From Hyphomicrobiales bacterium (GTDB lineage Bacteria; Pseudomonadota; Alphaproteobacteria; Rhizobiales; Beijerinckiaceae), in contig PLUH01000167.1 of assembly GCA_003164825.1 (NCBI GenBank), forward strand, positions 1-11,173: a stretch of DNA of 11,173 bases, read 5' to 3'. This document shows, piece after piece, positions 1-6,725 of this stretch. The position numbers were made by a program, and so were the translations under genes. The notes beneath the pieces are model-generated. The model made no database searches. It was not told where the DNA came from and worked only from the letters and a program-made list of their open reading frames with translations. Numbering within the stretch: the first letter of the stretch is position 1; each line of letters begins with the position of its first letter.

Positions 1-404
1 GCGCCGGCCAGGGTCCGCGGATGCATGAGCAGAACGGCCGCGGCGATGTTGGCGCCGTTCGAATAGCCGAGCGCCAGCGGTTGAGCCAGGCCGTAGGCGC
101 GGCGCGCCTCGGCGACGAAATGGCTAAGCTCGTTCGCCCGGCGCCGCACGTCGTCCTCGTCGAACAGGCCCTCGCGAAAGCGCTTGAAGAAGCGCGGCAT
201 GTCGCCTTCGAGCACGTTCCCGCGCGGAGAAAGGAGCGCCGCCCCGGGCGCGATCTCGCGGCCGAGCGGCAAGAGGTCGGTTTCGTCGCCGCCCGTTCCG
301 TGGAGAAGGAGAACCGGTGGCAGACTCAGGTCGCCGCCGGGCTCGAAGCGATGGATATAGGCGAGCGCGGGGGCCATTATCGGTTTCCGCGAAGCGACGG
401 GCAT
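1..404 (-). CDS. alpha/beta hydrolase (carboxylesterase/phospholipase type), partial, C-terminus beyond window
   Basis: This is a serine hydrolase of the small carboxylesterase/phospholipase branch. The first 134 residues are present and the rest lies left of base 1. The oxyanion-type HGTGGDE is at about residues 35-41 and the nucleophile elbow GYSNGA puts the catalytic Ser at about 115. The Asp and His of the triad would lie outside the window. The ATG at 404 is chosen because it sits 19 bases after the stop of the dioxygenase gene and has GAGGG about 12 bases upstream; a second in-frame ATG exists at 377. The gene follows a hydroquinone-type ring-cleaving dioxygenase on the same strand. That pairing recalls the Mhq dioxygenase/hydrolase genes of quinone resistance, so the likely substrate is an ester or thiol adduct of a quinone or its ring-cleavage product. 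The family call is firm; the substrate is inference. Confidence 0.88.
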   Translation of the reverse strand, partial: MPVASRKPIMAPALAYIHRFEPGGDLSLPPVLLLHGTGGDETDLLPLGREIAPGAALLSPRGNVLEGDMPRFFKRFREGLFDEDDVRRRANELSHFVAEARRAYGLAQPLALGYSNGANIAAAVLLMHPRTLAG

Positions 405-423
405 TGCAAGGCTCGGCCCTCGT

Positions 424-1353
424 TTAGTCGAGCTTGGGCAGCGCCGCTTCGATTGCGGCGCGGCGCCCCTCGAGGAACGGCGGCAGTTTGAGCGCCTGCC
501 CGAGCGAAGCAACCGGCTCGTCGACGGCGAAGCCGGGCGGATCGGTCGCGATTTCGAACAGCACCCGGCCGGGCTCGCGGAAATAGACCGAGCGGAAATA
601 GTTGCGGTCCTTCTGCTCGGTCGTGCGCAGATGGTGATCCTGGACAAGCTTCTTGACCATCGCGGCTTGCGCCGCGTCGTCCGCCGCCCGAAACGCGATG
701 TGGTGAACCGAGCCCGCGCCCTGTCGCGCCATCAGGAATTCTCCCGCTGTCCTGAGGTCGACGAGGCCGCCGACCTCGACGCCGGGCGCGCGATAGCGTT
801 GCGTTAAGCCCTCGCGGCCGTCGGCGACAAAGCCAAATACGTCCGTCAGGATGGCGGCGGTCGGGCCGGCTTCGGCCAGGAGCAGGCTCACACTGTGGAA
901 GCCGCGAATCGCGTGCTCCGCCGGCGCATCCGTGGCGCTCCACCCTGGCGCGGCCTCGGCGCCCCTGACGCCTGCGAGCGCGAGCCGGGTCCCGTCGCGG
1001 TCCTTGAATGCGAGCGTCGTTTCGCCGAACCGCTTCGCGGGCGGATCGTGGGCGACGCCCTTCTCGATAAGGCGCTGGGTCCAGTAGCCGATCGAGCCTT
1101 CCGGAACGCTGAATACGGTCTCTTGCGCCTCGCCGATTCCGAGCCGGCCGGGCGGCGCGCCCTCCCAGGGGAAAAAGGTGAGGATCGTCCCCGGATGGCC
1201 GGCCCCATCGCCATAATAAAGGTGATAGGAGCCGGGATCGTCGAAATTGACCGTCTTCTTCACCAGGCGCAGGCCGAGCGTTCCGGTATAGAAATCGACA
1301 TTGCGGCGCGCCGAGCCTGCAATGGCCGTCACATGATGGATGCCGCTGGGCAT
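424..1353 (-). CDS. VOC-family ring-cleaving dioxygenase, hydroquinone (MhqO/PcpA-like) type
   Basis: This 309-residue protein has two tandem vicinal-oxygen-chelate (glyoxalase-fold) modules, at about residues 4-130 and 150-275, the usual size for this family. The fold's metal site is normally two His and one Glu. Candidates are His6/His7 in GIHHVTA, His217/His218 in VHHIAF and Glu267 in RVLFEIATDPPGF. Members such as PcpA and MhqO use Fe(II) and O2 to open hydroquinone-type rings in the cytosol. The C-terminal DEPVASLG...LPPFLEGRR segment is also typical. The ATG at 1353 has GGAG six bases upstream. The alpha/beta hydrolase gene starts 19 bases downstream and is almost certainly co-transcribed. 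The pair fits protection from, or use of, quinones and hydroquinones. No MarR-type MhqR regulator is in the window. The exact ring substrate cannot be read from the sequence; a glyoxalase-like annotation would be less specific. Confidence 0.9.
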   Translation of the reverse strand: MPSGIHHVTAIAGSARRNVDFYTGTLGLRLVKKTVNFDDPGSYHLYYGDGAGHPGTILTFFPWEGAPPGRLGIGEAQETVFSVPEGSIGYWTQRLIEKGVAHDPPAKRFGETTLAFKDRDGTRLALAGVRGAEAAPGWSATDAPAEHAIRGFHSVSLLLAEAGPTAAILTDVFGFVADGREGLTQRYRAPGVEVGGLVDLRTAGEFLMARQGAGSVHHIAFRAADDAAQAAMVKKLVQDHHLRTTEQKDRNYFRSVYFREPGRVLFEIATDPPGFAVDEPVASLGQALKLPPFLEGRRAAIEAALPKLD

Positions 1354-1519
1354 GCGCCGCTCCGTTTTGGCGTCTTACTCGTTGTTGTGGGCGTAACGAC
1401 GGTCGAGCGCGATGATTTCGGCTCGCGGTTCCAAAGCGTTGCCGATTGTATGCCTCTCCGCGCTCGTGGCCAACTTTGGCTGCAGCGGCCCTGTGATCCG
1501 CGATTGGCCGATCTCCGCT

Positions 1520-3031
1520 CTACGCAGGCCGATCCAATGACGTCCAGTTGCTCGCATGGAATCGCGCCGGACAAGGCCCGTCGTCACTGGGCCGCCGACG
1601 GACTCTCGCGCCGATCCGCTCGGCGGCTGGAATGAACGCCGACGGAGCGATCTGCCCGAGCGCGGAGTGGTTCCAGCGCGCAAGCGATTCGAAGCCGCTG
1701 ATCCGGCCCGTCGTCAGGGCGACGATCGGCTGGAAGACAACGCCGACCTTCGAGTCCGCGGCCGCTAGACGCGGGGCGACCACGGGCGCGGCGCGGCCCA
1801 CGGCGTCGCTTTTGGCCTTTCTATCGAAGACGGCCACGCCGCCGCGGCCGATCGCCTTGGCGCGGTAGAGCGCGGCGTCGGCCAGGCGCACAAGCTCGTC
1901 CGGCTCGTGGGCGCACGCGGGAAAGAGCGCAAAGCCGCAGGCGCCGGTCAACGCGACGTCGAGCCCGTCGACGGCGAACGGCGTTGCGAAGATCGCCTGG
2001 ATCTCGTCTCCGAGCGCAATCGCCTCGTCGCGCGCGCCGATCCCGTCGCAAAGGATGGCGAATTCGTCGCCGCCCATCCTAGCGGCCGAGCCGCGCCCCT
2101 CCATCGCCCTGGCAAGCCGGACGGCGACCTGCCTGAGGATGTCGTCTCCGGCCGGATGTCCGTGAATGTCGTTGATCGGCTTGAAGCCGTCGAGGTCGAT
2201 GAGGCCGACGGCGAACGGCCGGGCGGTTTCGGTTCCGGTCCTGATTCGCTCGGCGAGCTGGCCCTGAAAGCAGCGTCGGTTGGGGAGAGCGGTCAGATCG
2301 TCGGTCAGCGCAATGGTCATCGCCGCCTGCCTTGCGTCCTCGGCGGCGCGCTGCTTTTCGGCGATGGCGAAGCGCGAGCGGACGATCTCGGCGAACATGC
2401 GAAAGTTCTCGCCGAGCATGCGGATGACGAAACACGCGGCGACGGTCAGCAAAGCCGCCAGCCAGAGCGTCAGGTCGGCGCCGCGGGTCGAGAATGCGAT
2501 GATAAGCGGCGTAGTCGCCGCGGCGACGGCGACGCCCGCTGCGCTCCCCAGCGCGTTGAGGCAGAACGCGCAAGCCGTGACGGCGACCCAGACGGCGACC
2601 AGCGCCAATGCAAATTCGACGACGTTGTCGCCACGCGAAGTGGAGACCGCCGCCATCACAGAGAGCGCAAACGCCAACATTGGCCCGAGAACGCTGGCCC
2701 CGCCAACCTCGCGCCGAGCCACGTCGAGCGTTACGCGCTCGACGCCGGCGCGCGCCTTGAGCCAGGAGATGAGCCGAAACATCGAGACGGCGAGCAGCGC
2801 CGCAGGGAGAACGATCCCGTCGAGGAGCGAGCTGGTTCGCGCGGTCGCGCCGCACAGCGCCACGGTCGCCAGGATGACGACGCCATGGACATAAGGGCCC
2901 AGCCGCGCCAGCGACCGGTATTGCTCGCGCATCAGCGCCGACTTGAACTCGGTCTCGGGCGCTTCGGGAGGCAGGGTTGCGCCGCAAGAGGCGAAACCGT
3001 CAGGCGAGACATCGCTATCAGCCATTCGCAT
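1520..3031 (-). CDS. membrane diguanylate cyclase (GGDEF) with truncated EAL domain
   Basis: The N-terminal ~40 residues are polar. About five or six hydrophobic segments follow between residues 46 and 205, then a short helix and a GGDEF domain at about 238-405. The active motif GGDEF is at about 320-324, preceded by the family's LTDDLTALPNRR and IDLDGFKPIND, so synthesis of cyclic di-GMP from two GTP looks possible. The RxxD product-inhibition site normally just before GGDEF is absent (MEGRGSAARM there). An EAL phosphodiesterase domain begins at about 433 (FQPIV, then FESLARW with ESL in place of EAL). Homology stops near residue 474 (base ~1610). About 29 unrelated, Arg-rich residues follow to a TAG, so roughly 200 EAL residues are missing. 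I found no continuation in the other frames down to 1354. The start is uncertain: TTG 3034, ATG 3031 or ATG 3025, the last with GGGG nine bases upstream. The 166 bases between this stop and the dioxygenase start show no gene. Confidence 0.85.
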   Translation of the reverse strand: MRMADSDVSPDGFASCGATLPPEAPETEFKSALMREQYRSLARLGPYVHGVVILATVALCGATARTSSLLDGIVLPAALLAVSMFRLISWLKARAGVERVTLDVARREVGGASVLGPMLAFALSVMAAVSTSRGDNVVEFALALVAVWVAVTACAFCLNALGSAAGVAVAAATTPLIIAFSTRGADLTLWLAALLTVAACFVIRMLGENFRMFAEIVRSRFAIAEKQRAAEDARQAAMTIALTDDLTALPNRRCFQGQLAERIRTGTETARPFAVGLIDLDGFKPINDIHGHPAGDDILRQVAVRLARAMEGRGSAARMGGDEFAILCDGIGARDEAIALGDEIQAIFATPFAVDGLDVALTGACGFALFPACAHEPDELVRLADAALYRAKAIGRGGVAVFDRKAKSDAVGRAAPVVAPRLAAADSKVGVVFQPIVALTTGRISGFESLARWNHSALGQIAPSAFIPAAERIGARVRRRPSDDGPCPARFHASNWTSLDRPA

Positions 3032-3141
3032 CAACCCCGCCGCCGGCGACCACGCTCCTGACGGAACGCATCGGGCGCACGGGAAAGCTAGCGCCGCAAG
3101 CCCGTCCGAGGAGTTAATCCGATGCTCGAAAGACGAGGCTT

Positions 3142-3171
3142 CCGTAACGGTAGTAAAGCATGCCTTTACGG
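3142..3171. repeat. competing inverted repeats in the intergenic region upstream of the GGDEF gene
   Basis: Two perfect 6-bp inverted repeats interlock. CCGTAA (3142-3147) pairs with TTACGG (3166-3171), and GTAAAG (3153-3158) pairs with CTTTAC (3164-3169) around a 5-base spacer. They share bases, so only one hairpin could form at a time. On the minus strand they lie after the stop of tam (3219) and about 110-140 bases before the GGDEF gene start. An operator dyad or a weak RNA structure is possible. No T-run follows, so a classical Rho-independent terminator is unlikely. The rest of 3032-3218 shows no convincing gene or strong promoter. Confidence 0.4.
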
Positions 3172-3218
3172 CAAGGATAAAGTTTGATCACCGGAAAGGG
3201 GGGCGGCTCGAGACAGCG

Positions 3219-4010
3219 TTACGCCGCCGCCTTGACCGCGACGATGAACAGGCGCGGGTAGGCGAACAAGGTCCGACCGTCCGGCTGCACCGGATAGGCC
3301 TCTTTCAGGCCATTGCGGTAGCGAGCGAGAAACTCACAGCGCTCATCGTCGTCCAGCCGCTCCAGGAACGGCTGCAGGGTCGAGCCGGCGAACCAGTCGG
3401 CGATGCTGTGCGGTCCCTCGAGCGGGTGAACGTAGGTCGTCGTCCATACGTCGACCCGCGAGGCTTGCGGGCGCAGCCAATCATAATAATCCTCGTAGCC
3501 GGCGATAAGCGGCTGCGTTTTGGCGATCGGGACCAGGCGGGACGACCAAGGCCCTTCGGCGGCGACCATGCGCATCAACGCGTGCGAGGATTCGCGCGCG
3601 GTGTTCGGCATCTGCGCCGCCAGCGTCCCGCCGGGCGCGAGATAAGACATCAGGCGCGGAAAGAGCCGGTCGTGATCGGGCAGGAATTGCAGCGCGGCGT
3701 TGGCGAAGATGAGGTCCGGCCGGTCGTCGGCGCCAGGCGCCCAGCCGGCAATGTCCTGCTTGACGAATTTGGCCTTCGGCGCGCGAATGCGCGCATGCGC
3801 CAGCATCGCGTCGGAGGTGTCGAGGCCGATGGTTCGCGCGTCCGGGAAGCGGCGAAGCAGCAGCTCGGCGCTGTTCCCCGGTCCGCAGCCCAGGTCGTAG
3901 ATGAGCCCCGCCGACGCGAGCGGAACTTCGGCCAGAAGATCGCGCGCCGCGCGCATCCGCTCGGCTTCGAACTTCGAATAGAGAGTCGGGTTCCAATCGG
4001 TCATCGGCAT
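3219..4010 (-). CDS. tam: trans-aconitate 2-methyltransferase
   Basis: Tam transfers a methyl group from S-adenosylmethionine to trans-aconitate in the cytosol. This disposes of a spontaneous isomer of cis-aconitate that inhibits aconitase. The 263-residue protein is close to the ~252 residues of E. coli Tam and matches the family along its length: TDWNPTLYSKFEAER at the N-terminus, SAM loop DLGCGPGNS at 39-47, acidic ribose-binding end GLDTS at 62-66, IFANAALQFLPDH at 101-113, TTYVHPL near 191-197 and PRLFIVA near the C-terminus. I chose the ATG at 4010; the ATG at 4004, giving TDWN directly after Met, has better spacing from GGGA. An in-frame ATG at 4082 would add 24 unrelated residues and is unlikely. 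The gene lies 68 bases after the YeeE/YedE pair on the same strand, so it may be read with them, although no functional link is obvious. Confidence 0.95.
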   Translation of the reverse strand: MPMTDWNPTLYSKFEAERMRAARDLLAEVPLASAGLIYDLGCGPGNSAELLLRRFPDARTIGLDTSDAMLAHARIRAPKAKFVKQDIAGWAPGADDRPDLIFANAALQFLPDHDRLFPRLMSYLAPGGTLAAQMPNTARESSHALMRMVAAEGPWSSRLVPIAKTQPLIAGYEDYYDWLRPQASRVDVWTTTYVHPLEGPHSIADWFAGSTLQPFLERLDDDERCEFLARYRNGLKEAYPVQPDGRTLFAYPRLFIVAVKAAA

Positions 4011-4078
4011 GGTCCCAGCCCGGCTCGCTGACGAGCCAGGTCTCGCATTGTCGCAATATGGAAAGAGAAGCTCGAGGA

Positions 4079-4528
4079 TCAACCGTCGAGCGGGGCCTCA
4101 GCGTAAGCCGCCGGCGCGGGCAGGGCCGCAAGAGCTCGGTAAAGCCCCATGCCGATGATCATACAGAGGACGAACAGCGCCGCGCGCCGGTCGAGAAAGC
4201 CAAGGTTGGCGATCGCCGGTCCCGGACAGAGGCCGACCAGCCCCCAGCCGACGCCGAAGATGGCCGAGCCGCCAATCAGGCGCGCATCGATCGCTTTCGC
4301 GGTCGGCAGCTCGATAGGCCTTCCGGCAAGGCTCGCCCGGCGCCTGGCCGCGACGCGGAAGGCGACGAAGGCGACCGCGACCGCGCCGCCCATGACGAAG
4401 GCGAGCGAGGGGTCCCATGCGCCGGCGAGATCGAGGAACGCGAGCACCTTGCTGGGATGGATCATGCCCGAGACGCAGAGGCCGATCCCGAACAGGAATC
4501 CGGCGAGGAACGGAGAAACGCGGTTCAT
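4079..4528 (-). CDS. YeeE/YedE (DUF6691) half-transporter, C-terminal-half type (PmpB-like)
   Basis: This 149-residue inner-membrane protein has about four hydrophobic segments (roughly 6-22, 41-60, 85-105 and 115-135). It carries the hallmark GLCPGPA at about 99-105 with Cys101, and another Cys18 in LCVSGM. In full-length YeeE/YedE proteins such as the thiosulfate importer TsuA, conserved cysteines line the substrate path. Here the protein is split into two genes and this is the second half. The start at 4528 is ten bases after the stop of the first half, and that TGA is part of the TGAGG ribosome site, eight bases before the ATG, so translation is probably coupled. The two products likely form one channel-like transporter for thiosulfate or a related sulfur compound. 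Similar split pairs accompany sulfide-responsive genes (BigR/Blh) in other proteobacteria; neither is seen here. Confidence 0.85.
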   Translation of the reverse strand: MNRVSPFLAGFLFGIGLCVSGMIHPSKVLAFLDLAGAWDPSLAFVMGGAVAVAFVAFRVAARRRASLAGRPIELPTAKAIDARLIGGSAIFGVGWGLVGLCPGPAIANLGFLDRRAALFVLCMIIGMGLYRALAALPAPAAYAEAPLDG

Positions 4529-4538
4529 CGATCGGGCC

Positions 4539-4970
4539 TCAGGCGAGGAGATGGCGGACGACGAACACGGTCAGAAAACCGGCGACCATGAAGGTCGCGG
4601 TCGCCGCGAGCGAACGCGGCGACAACCGCGCCACGCCGCAGACCCCGTGACCGCTGGTGCAGCCGGCGCCGAGCCGCGTCCCGAAGCCGACCATGAGGCC
4701 GCCGGCGATCAGCGTCGCCGTGTCCGCCTCGATCACGGGCGGCGCCATGTGGACGAGCGCCCGCGCCAACAGGGGCGCAGCGATCAGGCCGGCGAGCAGG
4801 GCGACGCGCCACTCCCAGTCGCCCGCGCGCGGCGGCACAAGACCGCCGAGGGCGCCCGAGGCGCCGAGGATGCGGCCCTCGACCAGGATGAGCCATGCCG
4901 CCGCAAGACCGATGAGAAGGCCGCCGGCTAAGGCCGAGCCGGGGGTGAAATGGGTCCAGTCGATCGTCAT
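4539..4970 (-). CDS. YeeE/YedE half-transporter, N-terminal-half type (PmpA-like)
   Basis: This 143-residue inner-membrane protein has about four hydrophobic segments (roughly 13-30, 55-73, 85-97 and 120-138). It has the YeeE/YedE signature GFGTRLGAGCTSGHGVCG at about 95-112, with Cys104 and Cys111, and the upstream GRILGASGALGGL (about 32-44) typical of the family. It is the first half of a split transporter, with the second half immediately downstream. The family is known to move thiosulfate or related sulfur species; the actual substrate here is inference. The ATG at 4970 has AGGA eight bases upstream. The gene follows the small membrane protein gene by 47 bases, which contain a short hairpin just before the ribosome site. 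Confidence 0.88.
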   Translation of the reverse strand: MTIDWTHFTPGSALAGGLLIGLAAAWLILVEGRILGASGALGGLVPPRAGDWEWRVALLAGLIAAPLLARALVHMAPPVIEADTATLIAGGLMVGFGTRLGAGCTSGHGVCGVARLSPRSLAATATFMVAGFLTVFVVRHLLA

Positions 4971-4984
4971 GGCCGGTTCCTGTG

Positions 4985-4998
4985 GCGCTCGAAAGCGC
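4985..4998 (-). other. small intercistronic hairpin upstream of the YeeE/YedE pair
   Basis: In the minus-strand transcript GCGCU-UUCG-AGCGC forms a 5-bp stem with a UUCG loop. It lies in the 47-base gap between the small membrane protein gene and the first YeeE/YedE gene, a few bases before the AGGA ribosome site. No T-run follows, so it is not a standard terminator. It could stabilise processed mRNA ends or tune translation. In GC-rich DNA it could also arise by chance. Confidence 0.3.
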
Positions 4999-5017
4999 GC
5001 GGGCGGATCGTCGATTC

Positions 5018-5167
5018 TTAGGTTAGGGGGATGATGCGATTGAGCAGCACCAGCAGCACGAGCAGGGCGATCCCGATGCCGAAGCTCCAGCCGATCAGCT
5101 TTTTTTCAATCGGCAGCAGCGGCTCAACCGGCGCCTTGAGCTCATCGCGTAAATCGGGCGTCGCCAT
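5018..5167 (-). CDS. small single-span membrane protein, 49 residues, unknown function
   Basis: I do not recognise a named family. The 49-residue product has a polar, proline-containing N-terminus (MATPDLRDELKAPVEP), a short charged EKK at 21-23, and one hydrophobic helix at about 25-45 (LIGWSFGIGIALLVLLVLL). It ends NRIIPLT. There is no cleavable signal, and the positive charge before the helix suggests the N-terminus stays in the cytosol. The ATG at 5167 lies 12 bases after the stop of the YeiH-type exporter, with AAGG about ten bases upstream. The downstream YeeE/YedE gene follows in 47 bases. Position, strand and composition support a real gene. A role as an accessory subunit or stabiliser of the exporter is inference from context alone. 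Confidence 0.72.
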   Translation of the reverse strand: MATPDLRDELKAPVEPLLPIEKKLIGWSFGIGIALLVLLVLLNRIIPLT

Positions 5168-5179
5168 GGCGGATGACCT

Positions 5180-6667
5180 TTACGATGCGAGCGGCGGCTT
5201 GATCCCGGCGAAGAACAGCCAGGAAATGACGAACCCGACCCAGACGACGAAGCCGAACAGCGACACGACATAGACCGCCGCCAGCTTGCCGAGCCCGTCC
5301 TGCCACAGCCGGCGAAAGTCGGACAAGACACCGATCGAGAAAAAGGTCAGGACGAAGAAGATCACCCGCCAGATATTGGCTTCGCCGATCGCCGTGGCGA
5401 GCTTGCCGGAGGTCCCGGCGTCGGTCCCGAGCGCGAGCGCCAAAGCCATCAGGAAGGTGGCGACGAAACCGAGGATGAACTTCGGGAACCGTTCCCAGAT
5501 TTCAGCCAGCTTGGCTTTCGGCGCGCCCGGCCGCGGATTGACGTGATTGGTCCAGATATAGGCGAGGATGAAGGCCCAGACGCCAATGAAGACGTCGATG
5601 AACACTTTCACCGTCGCCGTCACCGAGAGCATCCAGCCCGGCTGGTAATTGATTCCTTCCGCCGCGGCCTTCGCCTGGATGAGCGACTGGGTGATGCCGC
5701 CCGCCGCCACCGCCGCGCCGTCGGTCTTGACCGCTAAGCCCATCCACGCCGCCGCGACCAGCGGCTCATGCGACATGAAGGCCTGAGCGATGACCGGCAG
5801 AATCAACACTTCGACGACCGCGAAGATCACCACCAGCGACGACACCAGCACCGGCACTTGCGGCCGCGCCCGGATCGCCCCGCCGGTCGCGATCGCCGCT
5901 GCGACGCCACAGATCGAAACGCCCGAGGCGAGCGGCGCCGACCATTCGCGGCTGAAGCCGAAGCCCTTGCGGGCGATGAGGTACACGACCGGCCAATAGA
6001 TGAGGTAGGCCTCGACGATCGCGGCGAGGCCGCGCAGCATCAGCGACGACGCGAGGGTGAGCTTGCCGGCCATGGTGACCGCGATGAAGGCGCCGAGGAT
6101 GACGATCGCGATCTTGATGTAAAGTTCCGGGCGGATCGCGCTCTTCAGCCATTCGGCGAACGCCGGGAAGCCGTTGGCGATGATGAGGCCGGCGATCAGA
6201 GCGACGATGTAGCCGCCCTCGTTGGTCAGTTTGAGCGACCACGAGACGCCGAACTTCGCCTGATCGGCCGGAGTGACGGCGGCGAGATACGCCCACGAGC
6301 CAAGAAACCAGGCGCCATAGGCAATCGCAAAGGCGACCGTGAACCGGATCGCAAACTTCCTCACGTCGTCCCCGAGGGCATAAGCCGCGGCGGACAGAAC
6401 GGCGGTGAGCGCAACATAGGTGAGAACGAGCGCACCGAGGCCGCCGAGACCGGCATAGGCCTTCGACGCCGTCGTGAGCGCGACTGTGGGATCGGTCCAG
6501 ACCGAGGTGGTCGCGACCCAGCCGAGCGCGTCGGCGCCGAACAGCGACACCAACGCGAGCGCGAACACCCCTAGCCCGATGGCGACCGCCTGGGCATCTT
6601 CGCCGAGCCGGGCGGGTTCGGCCGCCTGAAGGGGAATGCTCGCGTCAGAAATGGCCGTATTCCCCAA
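5180..6667 (-). CDS. YeiH-family putative sulfate exporter, long form
   Basis: This 495-residue polytopic inner-membrane protein resembles the YeiH / putative sulfate exporter family (Pfam Cons_hypoth698), at the longer end of its size range. Many hydrophobic segments are visible, at about 27-49, 75-97, 108-130, 152-170, 183-200, 207-232, 245-262, 271-297, 350-372, 395-413, 433-449 and 462-486. Family-like features include SGVSICGVAAAIATGG at 248-263, WMGLAVKTDGAAVAAGG at 308-324 and the FPKFILGF segment at 394-401. Export of sulfate or a related sulfur anion is the family-level expectation and is weakly tested experimentally. The start is a TTG at 6667: no ATG or GTG precedes the first membrane span in frame, and an in-frame TAA lies a few codons upstream. 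No good ribosome site precedes it, so translation may be weak or nearly leaderless. The gene heads the minus-strand sulfur-transport cluster. Confidence 0.85.
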   Translation of the reverse strand: MGNTAISDASIPLQAAEPARLGEDAQAVAIGLGVFALALVSLFGADALGWVATTSVWTDPTVALTTASKAYAGLGGLGALVLTYVALTAVLSAAAYALGDDVRKFAIRFTVAFAIAYGAWFLGSWAYLAAVTPADQAKFGVSWSLKLTNEGGYIVALIAGLIIANGFPAFAEWLKSAIRPELYIKIAIVILGAFIAVTMAGKLTLASSLMLRGLAAIVEAYLIYWPVVYLIARKGFGFSREWSAPLASGVSICGVAAAIATGGAIRARPQVPVLVSSLVVIFAVVEVLILPVIAQAFMSHEPLVAAAWMGLAVKTDGAAVAAGGITQSLIQAKAAAEGINYQPGWMLSVTATVKVFIDVFIGVWAFILAYIWTNHVNPRPGAPKAKLAEIWERFPKFILGFVATFLMALALALGTDAGTSGKLATAIGEANIWRVIFFVLTFFSIGVLSDFRRLWQDGLGKLAAVYVVSLFGFVVWVGFVISWLFFAGIKPPLAS

Positions 6668-6687
6668 TGAAGTAGTGTCTATCGTAG

Positions 6688-6725
6688 CTTATATCAGATC
6701 TATAGACTTAATTAAGCGCAGTCAA
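6688..6725 (-). promoter_or_regulatory. AT-rich candidate promoter/operator of the sulfur-transport cluster
   Basis: This AT-rich island stands out in GC-rich DNA, 21-58 bases before the TTG start of the exporter. On the minus strand TTGACT (6725-6720) is a good -35 box. TATAGA (6704-6699, 15-base spacer) or TAGATC (6702-6697, 17-base spacer) could be the -10; a further TATAAG lies at 6693-6688. Perfect palindromes CTTAATTAAG (6707-6716), TCTATAGA (6699-6706) and AGATCT (6696-6701) sit on top of these elements, as an operator would. Which repressor might bind is unknown. The rest of 6726-6945, up to the divergent Tad gene, shows only a CGTTCGAACG palindrome at 6811-6820 and no gene I can support. 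Confidence 0.45.

Noticed and set aside
1575..1603. Similarity between the EAL truncation point and bases 8403-8432 near the adaptor truncation (shared GTCCGTCG in inverted orientation, plus GGCCC and GTCACTG in direct orientation)
   Set aside because: The matches are short, gapped and GC-rich, fit both orientations partially, and have no target duplication or insertion-sequence end. Chance is the simplest explanation.
895..1635. Plus-strand open frame of 246 codons over the dioxygenase
   Set aside because: The minus strand encodes a full-length two-module VOC dioxygenase. The plus frame shows no domain and crosses the gene boundary.
1907..3061. Plus-strand open frame of 384 codons over the GGDEF gene
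   Set aside because: Its low-complexity Arg/Asp/Gly composition has no family features, and the minus strand has a clear GGDEF protein with membrane spans.
3153..3169. GTAAAG/CTTTAC hairpin as a Rho-independent terminator for tam
   Set aside because: The stem is short and AT-containing and no run of T follows on the minus strand.
2943..4031. Plus-strand open frame of 362 codons over tam
   Set aside because: Composition is typical of antisense frames. The opposite strand matches trans-aconitate methyltransferase along its whole length.
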